Shown: piece after piece, positions 26,584 to 34,912 of the stretch
Layout of the letters: each line of letters opens with the position of its first letter
Position numbering within the stretch: position 1 is the stretch's first letter
DNA from: Halobacillus naozhouensis
GTDB taxonomy: Bacteria > Bacillota > Bacilli > Bacillales > Halobacillaceae
Reading direction: 5' to 3'
Assembly (NCBI RefSeq): GCF_029714185.1
Contig: NZ_CP121671.1
Span: forward strand, 2,914,001-2,978,000
DNA: 64,000 nt
Notes under the pieces: generated by a model
The model's database searches: none
Told to the model about the DNA's origin: nothing
What the model saw: only the letters and a program-made list of their open reading frames with translations
Translations under genes and position numbers: made by a program

Positions 26584-28167
26584 TTATGAATAAGACTGAT
26601 CGTATTGGTTCACTTCAAATAAATCAATCAATTCTATATCCTCATGTTTATCTTTAAACCAACGAAGAGAGAAATCATTTTTAAATAACACAAGTGGATT
26701 TCCTTCGCGGTCAACGGCAAGCATATTTCGTTCATCGAACATGGACTCATCTACCTGGTCTTCCGGAATCCAGCGAGGAATCCGTTCACCCATGGATGTT
26801 AACTCCACTTCGACATTGTACTCATTTTTCATTCGATATTCAAACACTTCATATTGAAGCTCTCCAACGGCTCCAATAATATAGTCTTCAAATCGATAAC
26901 GCTTGAATAATTGGATCGCTCCCTCTTGCACAAGCTGCTCCAACCCTTTTTTAAACTGTTTCGACTTCATTACGTTTTTGGCCGTCACTTTTTTGAAAAG
27001 TTCTGGCGGGAACTGTGGAAGTTCATCGTATTCGAAGTTCTGTTTTCCGGTCACAATCGTATCGCCAATTCGGTAAATATTCGGATCATAAATTCCGATA
27101 ATATCACCGGCGTAGCCTTCTTCTACCGTTCCTCTTGATGAAGCGACAAACTGCTGGGACTGAGCCAGCTTGAATGTCTTACCTGTTCTTGAAAGCGTCA
27201 CATTCATTCCACGTTCGAACTTTCCGGAACAAATCCGCACAAATGCTATTCGATCCCGGTGTTGCGGGTTCATATTGGCTTGAATTTTGAAAACAAAGCC
27301 GGAGAACTCTTCATGATCGGGTGAAACGATCCCTTCCGTTGAACGTCGCGGTGCCGGTTCAGGGGCGAAGTCGATAAATGTATTGAAAAAAGTTTCCACC
27401 CCGAATGGTGCAAGTGCACTTCCGAAGAAGACAGGCGTTTGGTCTCCCTTCATCACTTTTTCCAAATCAAAACCATCACCGGCCTCATCAACGAGCATCA
27501 TCTCATCTTCTGCCTCTTGATAAGTCGGATCATCTGTCAACTCTTTATGACTGTCAAGCTGATCGTATGGGATGTACGTCTCTTCTTCGTTCCCGGTGAA
27601 CTGAACAAACTGCTCATTGTGACGATCAAACACACCTAAGAAACGCTTACCCATGCCTGCTGGCCATGTCAGCGGATACGTTTCGATATTTAATGTGGAT
27701 TCAATCTCCTCCATCAATTCAAGCGGTTCGCGTCCTTCACGGTCCATCTTATTGATAAAGGTAAAAATCGGGATTCCCCGCATTTTACATACTTTGAAAA
27801 GTTTAAGCGTCTGCGCCTCAATCCCCTTCGTGGCGTCAATCACCATAACGACACTATCAACCGCTGTTAATGTTCTGTACGTATCTTCACTGAAGTCTTC
27901 GTGCCCTGGGGTATCCAGAATATTAACCTGATAGTCTTTATACGGAAAATTCATCACACTTGAAGTGACTGAGATTCCACGCTGCTTTTCAATTTCCATC
28001 CAATCAGATGTGGCAAACTTGCCCGATTTCTTCCCTTTAACCGTCCCTGCTGATCGAATCAGATTTCCAAACAGCAGCATCTTTTCGGTAATCGTTGTTT
28101 TCCCGGCATCCGGGTGAGATATAATCGCAAACGTACGACGTTTTTTCATTTCATTCTTTATAGTCAT
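26584..28167 (-). CDS. prfC: Peptide chain release factor 3
   Basis: A 527-residue translational GTPase of the RF3 family that removes RF1/RF2 from ribosomes after termination. The G1 motif is HPDAGKTT, G3 is DTPGHEDF, and G4 is NKMDREGR. The RF3 C-terminal domain is complete. The ATG at 28167 has GGAGG seven bases away; the TTG at 28182 overlaps that site and is unlikely. A terminator-like hairpin lies in the leader (28253-28280). It shares an upstream region with the divergent helicase gene. Confidence 0.96.
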   Translation of the reverse strand: MTIKNEMKKRRTFAIISHPDAGKTTITEKMLLFGNLIRSAGTVKGKKSGKFATSDWMEIEKQRGISVTSSVMNFPYKDYQVNILDTPGHEDFSEDTYRTLTAVDSVVMVIDATKGIEAQTLKLFKVCKMRGIPIFTFINKMDREGREPLELMEEIESTLNIETYPLTWPAGMGKRFLGVFDRHNEQFVQFTGNEEETYIPYDQLDSHKELTDDPTYQEAEDEMMLVDEAGDGFDLEKVMKGDQTPVFFGSALAPFGVETFFNTFIDFAPEPAPRRSTEGIVSPDHEEFSGFVFKIQANMNPQHRDRIAFVRICSGKFERGMNVTLSRTGKTFKLAQSQQFVASSRGTVEEGYAGDIIGIYDPNIYRIGDTIVTGKQNFEYDELPQFPPELFKKVTAKNVMKSKQFKKGLEQLVQEGAIQLFKRYRFEDYIIGAVGELQYEVFEYRMKNEYNVEVELTSMGERIPRWIPEDQVDESMFDERNMLAVDREGNPLVLFKNDFSLRWFKDKHEDIELIDLFEVNQYDQSYS

Positions 28168-28252
28168 CGTGATATCCTCCAAATCGTAGTCTCTTACATT
28201 TTATATGCTTCAGGCAGGATATACGTATCACATTGGCCTCTTCACTCCATAC

Positions 28253-28280
28253 AAAAACCGCTCACCCGAAGCAAGCGGTC
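28253..28280 (-). terminator. Terminator-like hairpin in the prfC leader
   Basis: A GC-rich stem (28257-28262 with 28274-28279, extendable with wobble pairs, TTCG in the loop) is followed by five T on the minus strand. It lies 86 bases before the prfC start with no gene in between to terminate. It may be an attenuator, or may end a short leader RNA. Confidence 0.55.
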
Positions 28281-28345
28281 TCCTCAATTTATCTTACTCC
28301 ATACACTTGAAAGTAGCACAACCCACCCATAAAATCAATCGTGAT

Positions 28346-28400
28346 ATTTCCTTCCACCTCAGGTCATCCAAAAAATGGATGACCTGAGGTGGAAGGAAAT
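28346..28400. repeat. Perfect 25-bp inverted repeat with A5 loop
   Basis: Bases 28346-28370 and 28376-28400 are exact reverse complements, separated by five A. It sits in the divergent region between prfC and the helicase gene, about 32 bases before the helicase -10. It has no T tract on either strand, so it is not an ordinary terminator. Confidence 0.95.
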
Positions 28401-28431
28401 GGTGTAATAGAAATGTTACCCCTTCTCCTGT

Positions 28432-28437
28432 TATAAT
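28432..28437 (+). promoter_or_regulatory. -10 element for the SNF2 helicase gene
   Basis: A perfect TATAAT overlaps the most upstream in-frame ATG, which rules that codon out if this promoter is used. No good -35 is visible 16-18 bases upstream. Confidence 0.45.
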
Positions 28438-28465
28438 GGAAAAAAAGATAGTTAGGATGCCATCT

Positions 28466-31400
28466 ATGCAGTCATACCTTTTACAACCTAATGATATTAA
28501 GAAAATAACAGGTGCTACGTTTTATGAACGGGGCGAAACATACTACAACCAAGGGAAAGTGTACGGTCTTTCTCACAATAGCGCCATCAGATCCTGGCGT
28601 GCGGTAGTAACGGGTACTCATGACTATGAAGTACGCGTTTTCTTTTTTGAGGATGATGATCTGGAGGCTACTTGTGAATGTCCTGCCTATGACTCTTATT
28701 ATAGTTGTAAACACATCGCTGCTGTGCTGCTGGCTATTCGTGAGCAAGCCATTTTAAAATCAGCACCCAAAACGGAAACAGTTTCTCCTTCGAGAGAACA
28801 GTTTTCCTCCATGAGTCATGATCGATTATTCGCGAAACGCCTATCAGAAACATTTCGTAACCGACAGGAAAATAAGTATGCGCAGTCTGTAAAACGCCCT
28901 TTGCAGATCCAATATTTCCTGCATGTTCAATCTCTGTTAGGGAGTAAGAGCCTCGGAATTGAACTTAAACTGGGGGAAAGCTATCCCTATGTGATTAAAG
29001 ATATCCGCCAGCTTCTCCAACATGTGCGGCAAGAAGAACCCTATAGACTCTCTAAAAAGTTCAGCTTTGACCCTGCTGAACATTATTTTACAGACGAAGA
29101 TAAGCAAATTTTCGACTCGCTATTTAAAGCTTATGAACAAGAGCTATTTTACGATCGACATTGGAATGGTGGAGAACAGAAAATATTAGCCATCCCTCCT
29201 TCACTCGCACCAGAATTACTTCAAATGCTTGAAGCAGCAGAGTGTGAAGTGATCGAACGCGGAGAAAAAGTTGGGCCTTTGCAAGTAGAAAAGGAATTCC
29301 CTAAGCTCTCCTTTTATATTTCTGAAGAGCGAGGAAGCTACCACATGCATATGAACCAGCTTAAAACCTTTGAATATGTGAAAGATTATCACATGCTCTA
29401 TAAACAGGCTTGCTTTTACCTTCTCGATCAAACTAAAGAAGAAGTCGTCCAAACTCTGCACGCTCTACTGCCTTACAATTCAAACGGAAACCATACAGTT
29501 GGCCAGATGGATATGGAAGGCATTGTATCTTATGTACTGCCAGAGCTTGAATCCATTGCTCATGTTCAATTGAATCACACGGCTAAGGAAAAAATAATTC
29601 AGGAGGAACTCAAACCTAAAGCCTACCTCGACTTTGCAGGCTGGGCATTAACCGTTGATGTCCAATTTCATTACGGTGAACATATGATCCAGCCTTTTAA
29701 GCAATCGAAAGATTCAAATCAACTGATCATTCAACGTGATAACGATACAGAGCAGGCCATCATCCAAATCATTGAACAGGCCGAATTTAAATTTGACGGC
29801 GAAACCGTTTATATTGAGGATGAAGAGGAGCTTGAAGAGTTTATGACTGTCTATCTTCCGAAACTGCGGGAGCTGGCAGAAGTCTACACCTCTTCTTCAG
29901 TACGCTCCCTGCTCGAAGACCAGCATCGTGAGCTGATCCCATCCGTTCAAATCGAAGGAGATGGCAGCTGGCTCGATATTCGTTTTGGAATAGAAGGGAT
30001 ATCAGATGATGATGTCACGGCTGCACTTAGAGCAGCCATTGAACGCAAGAAATATTACCGACTGTCGGACGGTGCTTTTCTATCACTTACGTCAGAGTCC
30101 TTTGAGCGTTTTCAAAGACTGGCAGATGAACTTGAATTAACCACCTCTGATGTTGACGATCACTCATTACAAGTAGCCAAAGTACGCAGTTTGCAAGTTG
30201 ATGAAGCCCTTCAGCTGGAAGCTAAGGAGCGCAATGAACGGTTCGATCAACTTGTTCAGCGATTACGATCACCACAGTCGCTTATGATTGATCCGCCTGA
30301 ACGTTTAGAAGCGGATCTTCGTACTTACCAGCTAACCGGCTTTCGCTGGCTGAAGACACTGGCTGCTTATGGATTAGGCGGTGTTTTAGCTGATGATATG
30401 GGGTTAGGGAAAACAGTCCAAAGTATTGCCTTTCTTCTCTATGAAAAAGAAGAACAACTCATGGACAATCCTGCTCTTATCGTTGCCCCCGCATCCCTTG
30501 TCTACAATTGGAAAAAGGAGTTCGAGAAGTTTTCTCCAACCTTATCTGTTCAAGTCATAAATGGGGATCCTCTCGCAAGAAGGGAACAGATTGAACAAAG
30601 TACGGCTGACATTCTTATCACCTCGTACCCGTTACTGAGACAGGATGCTCCAGCTTATAAACAAGTGAACTTCCACGCTATGATCTTAGACGAAGCTCAA
30701 GCGATTAAAAATGAGGCTACGAAAACAGCCCAAGCTGTGCGCAGTCTCCAGGCGAAGCACCGTTTTGCCTTAAGTGGAACACCTATCGAGAATTCCTTGC
30801 ACGAACTCTGGTCGCTGTTTCGTACGATTATGCCGGGCTTTTATTCCAGCAAGAAGAAGTTTCTTCAAATGAAACCAGAGAAAATCGCTCGCATGACGCG
30901 GCCATTTATTTTAAGAAGGATGAAGACAGAGGTGCTGGAAGAGCTTCCAGATAAAATTGAGACCGTGCAATATTCCGAACTGACACGACCACAAAAAGAA
31001 GTCTATTTAGCTTATTTAGAAAAAATCCAATCCGATATTCAGGAAACCATTGCTCAGAAAGGATTCCAGCGGGGTAAACTTGAGATCCTGGCCGGGCTGA
31101 CCCGCCTTCGCCAAATCTGCTGCCACCCCTCTTTGTTTTTGGAAAACTATGAAGGAGAGTCAGGCAAGCTTGAGCAGCTTAAAGAGCTGGTAGCTGAACT
31201 GAAGGATGGCGGGCACCGTATCCTTATCTTCTCTCAATTCTCAAGCATGCTCAAAATCCTCCATCAAGAGTTAACTAAAACGGGGCTGGATGCCTTTTAT
31301 TTAGACGGGCAAACGAAGAGTGAACAGCGTGTTGAAATGGTAGAACAATTCAACCAGGGAGAAAACGATGCTTTCCTCATCTCCTTGAAAGCCGGAGGTA

Positions 31401-31669
31401 CAGGATTAAACCTTACGGGCGCTGATACTGTGATACTTTATGATTTATGGTGGAACCCGGCGATTGAGGAGCAAGCCGCCGGCCGGGCCCATCGAATCGG
31501 TCAGGAAAAAGTCGTCCAAGTGATCCGAATGATTTCAGAAGGAACGATTGAGGAACGTATCTACCAGCTTCAGCAAAAGAAACGTGATTTAGTTGACCAG
31601 ATTATCCAGCCAGGTGAATCTATGCTCACATCATTAAGCGAAAAAGAGATCCGGGAACTGTTTCAATAA
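28466..31669 (+). CDS. SWIM zinc-finger SNF2-family helicase/ATPase
   Basis: A large Swi2/Snf2 protein of about 1067 residues, first of the few plus-strand genes. An N-terminal SWIM zinc finger (CECPAYDSYYSCKH) is near residues 70-83. The long middle region matches bacterial SNF2-associated domains. The ATPase core begins near residue 620 with DDMGLGKT (about 643), DEAQ (about 741) and SGTPIENS, and ends with AGGTGLNLT and AAGRAHRIGQ. It probably remodels nucleoprotein or RNA polymerase complexes on DNA; the target is unknown. The ATG at 28436 lies inside a TATAAT -10 box, so the ATG at 28466, eight bases after AGGA, is preferred. Confidence 0.93.
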   Translation: MQSYLLQPNDIKKITGATFYERGETYYNQGKVYGLSHNSAIRSWRAVVTGTHDYEVRVFFFEDDDLEATCECPAYDSYYSCKHIAAVLLAIREQAILKSAPKTETVSPSREQFSSMSHDRLFAKRLSETFRNRQENKYAQSVKRPLQIQYFLHVQSLLGSKSLGIELKLGESYPYVIKDIRQLLQHVRQEEPYRLSKKFSFDPAEHYFTDEDKQIFDSLFKAYEQELFYDRHWNGGEQKILAIPPSLAPELLQMLEAAECEVIERGEKVGPLQVEKEFPKLSFYISEERGSYHMHMNQLKTFEYVKDYHMLYKQACFYLLDQTKEEVVQTLHALLPYNSNGNHTVGQMDMEGIVSYVLPELESIAHVQLNHTAKEKIIQEELKPKAYLDFAGWALTVDVQFHYGEHMIQPFKQSKDSNQLIIQRDNDTEQAIIQIIEQAEFKFDGETVYIEDEEELEEFMTVYLPKLRELAEVYTSSSVRSLLEDQHRELIPSVQIEGDGSWLDIRFGIEGISDDDVTAALRAAIERKKYYRLSDGAFLSLTSESFERFQRLADELELTTSDVDDHSLQVAKVRSLQVDEALQLEAKERNERFDQLVQRLRSPQSLMIDPPERLEADLRTYQLTGFRWLKTLAAYGLGGVLADDMGLGKTVQSIAFLLYEKEEQLMDNPALIVAPASLVYNWKKEFEKFSPTLSVQVINGDPLARREQIEQSTADILITSYPLLRQDAPAYKQVNFHAMILDEAQAIKNEATKTAQAVRSLQAKHRFALSGTPIENSLHELWSLFRTIMPGFYSSKKKFLQMKPEKIARMTRPFILRRMKTEVLEELPDKIETVQYSELTRPQKEVYLAYLEKIQSDIQETIAQKGFQRGKLEILAGLTRLRQICCHPSLFLENYEGESGKLEQLKELVAELKDGGHRILIFSQFSSMLKILHQELTKTGLDAFYLDGQTKSEQRVEMVEQFNQGENDAFLISLKAGGTGLNLTGADTVILYDLWWNPAIEEQAAGRAHRIGQEKVVQVIRMISEGTIEERIYQLQQKKRDLVDQIIQPGESMLTSLSEKEIRELFQ

Positions 31670-31693
31670 TAGACACGTCCCTCTTATCGTTTT

Positions 31694-31745
31694 ACAAAAA
31701 AGCTGACTCCGGTGAGTTCTAAACTTATCCGGCGTCAGCTTTTTA
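31694..31745. terminator. Bidirectional terminator between the helicase gene and ctaA
   Basis: A long stem (about 31697-31712 with 31729-31744, one mismatch) is flanked by A5 and T4 runs, so it works on both strands. It follows the helicase stop by about 27 bases. Confidence 0.85.
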
Positions 31746-31749
31746 TCAT

Positions 31750-31783
31750 AAAAAAACGCTGTGAAAGATTATCTCTCACAGCG
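31750..31783 (-). terminator. Terminator after the ctaA homologue
   Basis: An 8-bp perfect stem (31757-31764 with 31776-31783) is followed on the minus strand by seven T, nine bases past the gene's stop. Confidence 0.85.
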
Positions 31784-31791
31784 CCAGCTTA

Positions 31792-32673
31792 TCATATTCC
31801 TTTTTTATCTAATTTAAACCAATACCCACCGAGAATACTGCCGCCAATTACCGTTGTGACCGTAGAAATGATCATATGAAGTGATGAAGCAATTACTACA
31901 TTTCCTGTAACCACAATGACAAACCCTACGACAGCATTGGATAAAATCGAAATCAAATACAACCAGGATAAGGCCACATGGTATTTAAATTTAGATGCAT
32001 AGATAACAAACCAGATGGCCGCAACAAATATAACCACTGTAGCTACCCAGTGAAGGGAATAAATCATATTAGCGATGGCTTCACTTCTGATTAAATACTC
32101 CATAGCCGGAATGTCCAATAGTACATTACTTGCTGCACTATGTTTAAAGAATGCTCCTAAAATGATTTGAACCATGTATATGGAAAAACCAATTAAAAAG
32201 GCACGGTAGCTCATGCTCACCGTCGACCAACTCGTCTTATCCAGTTCTACTTTTTCGTTATGAAGACTGTAGCTTAGCAGCACTAAGATAAGCAAGAGAA
32301 CTTGACTGAATGTCACATCAAGAGTTGTGAATCCAGGAGGCGTTCCCAGCAAAACATTGAAGCCGCCTATCAATGATTGAAAGACCAGCATGGCAAGACT
32401 CATAACTGCCAAAATAAAGACAGAACGCCTTTCCCGATGTTTTGCAATAGCTCCCACGGCATTAACAAACGTCAGCATAGCCAATAACGGCACCATTAAG
32501 CGATGGGAATATTCGATGATCACGTGATAATTTGTAATATCCGGAAAGATTGAACCATTACATAACGGCCATGTCGTTCCGCAAGCATCACCTGAATCCG
32601 TCGCTACAACCAGATTACCAAGGATGAGCGCAAGAAAAGTGATGAAAGTTGTTAAAATGGAGAATTTCTTCAT
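31792..32673 (-). CDS. ctaA: Heme A synthase (CtaA/Cox15) homologue, divergent
   Basis: An eight-helix membrane protein of 293 residues. Compared from memory with B. subtilis CtaA, it keeps the Cys pair CGTTWPLC (31, 38), the catalytic Glu and ligand His in EYSHR (54, 57), His208 and His266. The ligand His of the fourth helix (H123 in B. subtilis) is replaced by Asp119 in the segment FTTLDVTFSQ. No ctaB or oxidase gene is adjacent. It may be a second, altered copy, or have a shifted ligand. Heme A synthesis by this copy is therefore uncertain. Confidence 0.8.
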   Translation of the reverse strand: MKKFSILTTFITFLALILGNLVVATDSGDACGTTWPLCNGSIFPDITNYHVIIEYSHRLMVPLLAMLTFVNAVGAIAKHRERRSVFILAVMSLAMLVFQSLIGGFNVLLGTPPGFTTLDVTFSQVLLLILVLLSYSLHNEKVELDKTSWSTVSMSYRAFLIGFSIYMVQIILGAFFKHSAASNVLLDIPAMEYLIRSEAIANMIYSLHWVATVVIFVAAIWFVIYASKFKYHVALSWLYLISILSNAVVGFVIVVTGNVVIASSLHMIISTVTTVIGGSILGGYWFKLDKKGI

Positions 32674-32938
32674 CGTCTTACCCTTTCTCTATTGAAAATA
32701 ATGATGAATAGTAAATGTCCTATCTATCAAATCATATCATGAAACAGCTTGAAACAAGAGTACAATGTGTACACATCCACATGAATTTTTTGTGAACTCG
32801 CCTCATCTCATAGTCTCCCATAGCCAGATAGCTGAGAAAACTCTCTCACAACAAGCCTTTCGGCCATTTATAGATCAAGCTGCTGTTTATTTGTAAACAG
32901 GACAGGGAAAGCAAAACTTGAAAGGAGCGAACTGTAAC

Positions 32939-33598
32939 ATGAATTACCAGGCTTATGTTTTTGATGCCTACGGAACGTTGTTTGATGTTCATTCTGTGAA
33001 AGATGCGATACACCGCTGCTACCCTGAGAAAGGACCCGACATTAGCGAAGACTGGCGAAACCGTCAAATTCATTATTGTATGATTCGCCAGCTTATTCAA
33101 GGGTACCAGCCCTTTGATCTTGTTACAAAGTGGGCTTTATTAGATGCCCTGACTACGAATGATGCAGGCTTTAACGATGAAACGGTTGATCAGCTTATGA
33201 ACCAATATCAACATCTGAAGCCTTACCATGAGGTCTCCCAGCTAGCTGTGAATAATCCCGATAAAGAATTGACGATATTCTCTAACGGAACGCGTTCGAT
33301 GCTGCAGCCTTTACTCGAGAACAATCAACTTACGAATAGCTTCTCTCTTCTTAGCGCAGATGATCCAAAAGTTTATAAACCACACCCAGATGCTTATCAA
33401 TTTGCACAGGAAAAATTGGACCAGGAGAAGGATGACATACTTTTCTTCTCCAGTAACCCGTGGGATATTGCCGGTGCTACACAATACGGTTTTCATACTG
33501 CCTGGGTAAATCGTAATAAGATGAAGTGGCCTGAACTTGGACTGCAACCGACCCATACACTTAAAGACCTTTCCCATATTCCAGACAAGCACTCATAA
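32939..33598 (+). CDS. Haloacid dehalogenase type II family hydrolase
   Basis: A 219-residue HAD enzyme resembling L-2-haloacid dehalogenases. The nucleophile motif FDAYGTLFD is at residues 7-15, SNGT gives motif II, and KPHPDAYQ carries the motif III Lys. SSNPWDIAGA matches motif IV of the dehalogenase subfamily. Whether it dehalogenates or acts as a phosphatase cannot be told. The ATG at 32939 follows AAAGGAG; a TTG at 32918 overlaps that site. It is a single-gene unit ended by a long hairpin. Confidence 0.88.
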   Translation: MNYQAYVFDAYGTLFDVHSVKDAIHRCYPEKGPDISEDWRNRQIHYCMIRQLIQGYQPFDLVTKWALLDALTTNDAGFNDETVDQLMNQYQHLKPYHEVSQLAVNNPDKELTIFSNGTRSMLQPLLENNQLTNSFSLLSADDPKVYKPHPDAYQFAQEKLDQEKDDILFFSSNPWDIAGATQYGFHTAWVNRNKMKWPELGLQPTHTLKDLSHIPDKHS

Positions 33599-33645
33599 AA
33601 GGATGGCTTCGGACCAAGCAAGACATAGATCCGAAGCCATCCTTT
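33597..33645. terminator. Terminator after the HAD hydrolase gene
   Basis: A 16-bp stem (33598-33613 with 33630-33645) begins at the HAD stop codon. It has short T tails on both strands and overlaps the stop of the GGDEF remnant. Confidence 0.8.
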
Positions 33646-33762
33646 AATTCCCATCCATATCCTGATAAAAACAGATCGTGCCCTTTCCATGTTGTTTACC
33701 ATAGTACAAGGCCTGATCAGCCGTCGAAAAAGTTCGTTTTTTGAAACAACATCGTCTGGATA
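33644..33762 (-). pseudogene. C-terminal remnant of a GGDEF (diguanylate cyclase) gene
   Basis: In one minus-strand frame the sequence reads YPDDVVSKNELFRR. After a one-base deletion near 33720 another frame continues ADQALYYGKQHGKG, then Tyr-Gln and a stop at 33644. Joined, this is the typical last 38 residues of a GGDEF domain. There is no start and no upstream domain: a neighbouring terminator directly abuts it. A decayed fragment, not a working gene. Confidence 0.75.
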
Positions 33763-33768
33763 ACAACA

Positions 33769-33815
33769 TAAAAAAAGACACAAATAGGATTTTTTGCCCA
33801 TTCGTGTCTTTTTTA
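33769..33815 (-). terminator. Terminator after the siderophore-type ATPase gene
   Basis: A 15-bp stem with one mismatch (33771-33785 with 33800-33814) is flanked by A and T runs, three bases past the gene. Confidence 0.85.
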
Positions 33816-33817
33816 TT

Positions 33818-34675
33818 TCAGACCGTTTGTCTCTGTTGTAATTGTGTCTGTGGCTGCTTTTGCGCCTCTGCCTGGGCTTGTTTAATTAAACAGCGCCCTT
33901 TGCCGTGGGGAATACACATTGGTGTACCAAAAATCGGATCCTCACGAACATCACAAGTCATTTCGAAGACGTGCTGCATTAACTCACAGTTGATCACTTC
34001 TTCAGGTTTTCCTTGTGCGTACACCGTTTTATCCTTAACCGCTACAATATGATCAGCATAACGACAAGCAAGATTAATATCATGCAAGACCATGACAACA
34101 GTACGGCCATTATCCTGATTGAGATCAAATAATAAATCTAGAATGTCAATCTGGTGTGTCATATCTAAGTATGTGGTCGGCTCATCCAGTAATAGTAAAT
34201 CCGTGTCCTGAGCCAGCGTCATAGCAATCCAGGCACGCTGCCGCTGACCGCCTGACAAAGAGTCTACCGAGCGCTCTTTTAACTCAGTTAAGTTTGTATC
34301 TGCGAGAGCCTTATTAACCGCATCCTCATCTTCCTGAGACCAGCGCTTTGCCCAGCTTTGATAAGGATAGCGTCCTTGTTTTACAAGCTGATAGACACTT
34401 AATCCTTCCGGTGTTGTCGGACTTTGCGGTAAAATCGCCATTTTTTTGGCAACATCTTTCGTACGCATTTTTGATATGTCTGAACTATCAAGCACAACTT
34501 CACCTGATTTTGGCTTGAGCAGTCTCGCTAAGGAACGGAGCAGAGTTGATTTACCGCAGCCATTCCCTCCGATTAAAACGGTTACTTTTCCTTTAGGTAT
34601 CTTAATATCTAATGAGTCTATGATAATTTGGTCACCATATCCAAGTGTGAGATTGTTTGCCAACAGTGAATCCAT
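33818..34675 (-). CDS. Iron-siderophore ABC transporter ATPase (FecE/YusV-like)
   Basis: A 285-residue ABC ATPase with Walker A GGNGCGKST (residues 33-41), Q-loop ILPQSP, signature LSGGQRQR, Walker B LLLLDEPT and the H-loop MVLHD. The C-terminal extension with GTPMCIPHGKGRCL is typical of FhuC/YusV ATPases for iron(III)-siderophore uptake. No permease or binding protein is adjacent, so it probably energises transporters coded elsewhere, as B. subtilis YusV does. A Fur box and a good promoter lie upstream. The extreme C-terminus is a Gln-rich tail. Confidence 0.92.
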   Translation of the reverse strand: MDSLLANNLTLGYGDQIIIDSLDIKIPKGKVTVLIGGNGCGKSTLLRSLARLLKPKSGEVVLDSSDISKMRTKDVAKKMAILPQSPTTPEGLSVYQLVKQGRYPYQSWAKRWSQEDEDAVNKALADTNLTELKERSVDSLSGGQRQRAWIAMTLAQDTDLLLLDEPTTYLDMTHQIDILDLLFDLNQDNGRTVVMVLHDINLACRYADHIVAVKDKTVYAQGKPEEVINCELMQHVFEMTCDVREDPIFGTPMCIPHGKGRCLIKQAQAEAQKQPQTQLQQRQTV

Positions 34676-34780
34676 CTGTTATATCTCCCCTTTACAAACG
34701 CTCCGAGGCTCATTTGTATATTGGTTGCGTAATCAGTTACTATTCTGAAAAATTTCACGATCTATTTGTCTGCACTTTCT

Positions 34781-34809
34781 AGTTTATGAGCAAAGTGGAC
34801 CGTTGTCAA
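34781..34809 (-). promoter_or_regulatory. Sigma-A promoter of the siderophore ATPase gene
   Basis: A perfect TTGACA (34804-34809), 17 bases, then TAAACT (34781-34786), about 105 bases before the ATG. Confidence 0.75.
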
Positions 34810-34815
34810 TGAATT

Positions 34816-34830
34816 TGAGAATCATTTTCA
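34816..34830 (-). promoter_or_regulatory. Fur box
   Basis: TGAGAATCATTTTCA matches the 7-1-7 Fur consensus TGATAATNATTATCA at 13 of 15 positions. It is seven bases upstream of the -35, so iron-dependent repression is expected. Confidence 0.75.
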
Positions 34831-34867
34831 TTAAGAAAGTCTATGTAAAGTCGTTTTGAACTAGAAC

Positions 34868-34904
34868 AAAAAATGCCCAAAAGCCTTGAAGTCAAAGCTT
34901 TTGG
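34868..34904 (-). terminator. Terminator after minJ
   Basis: An 8-bp stem (34877-34884 with 34897-34904) is followed on the minus strand by GCATTTTTT, nine bases past the minJ stop. Confidence 0.8.
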
Positions 34905-34912
34905 ACACTTTG

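Noticed and set aside
33493..33801. A 102-codon minus-strand frame over the HAD gene end
   Set aside because: It crosses a terminator and runs antisense to the HAD coding sequence; only its middle matches a GGDEF remnant in two frames.
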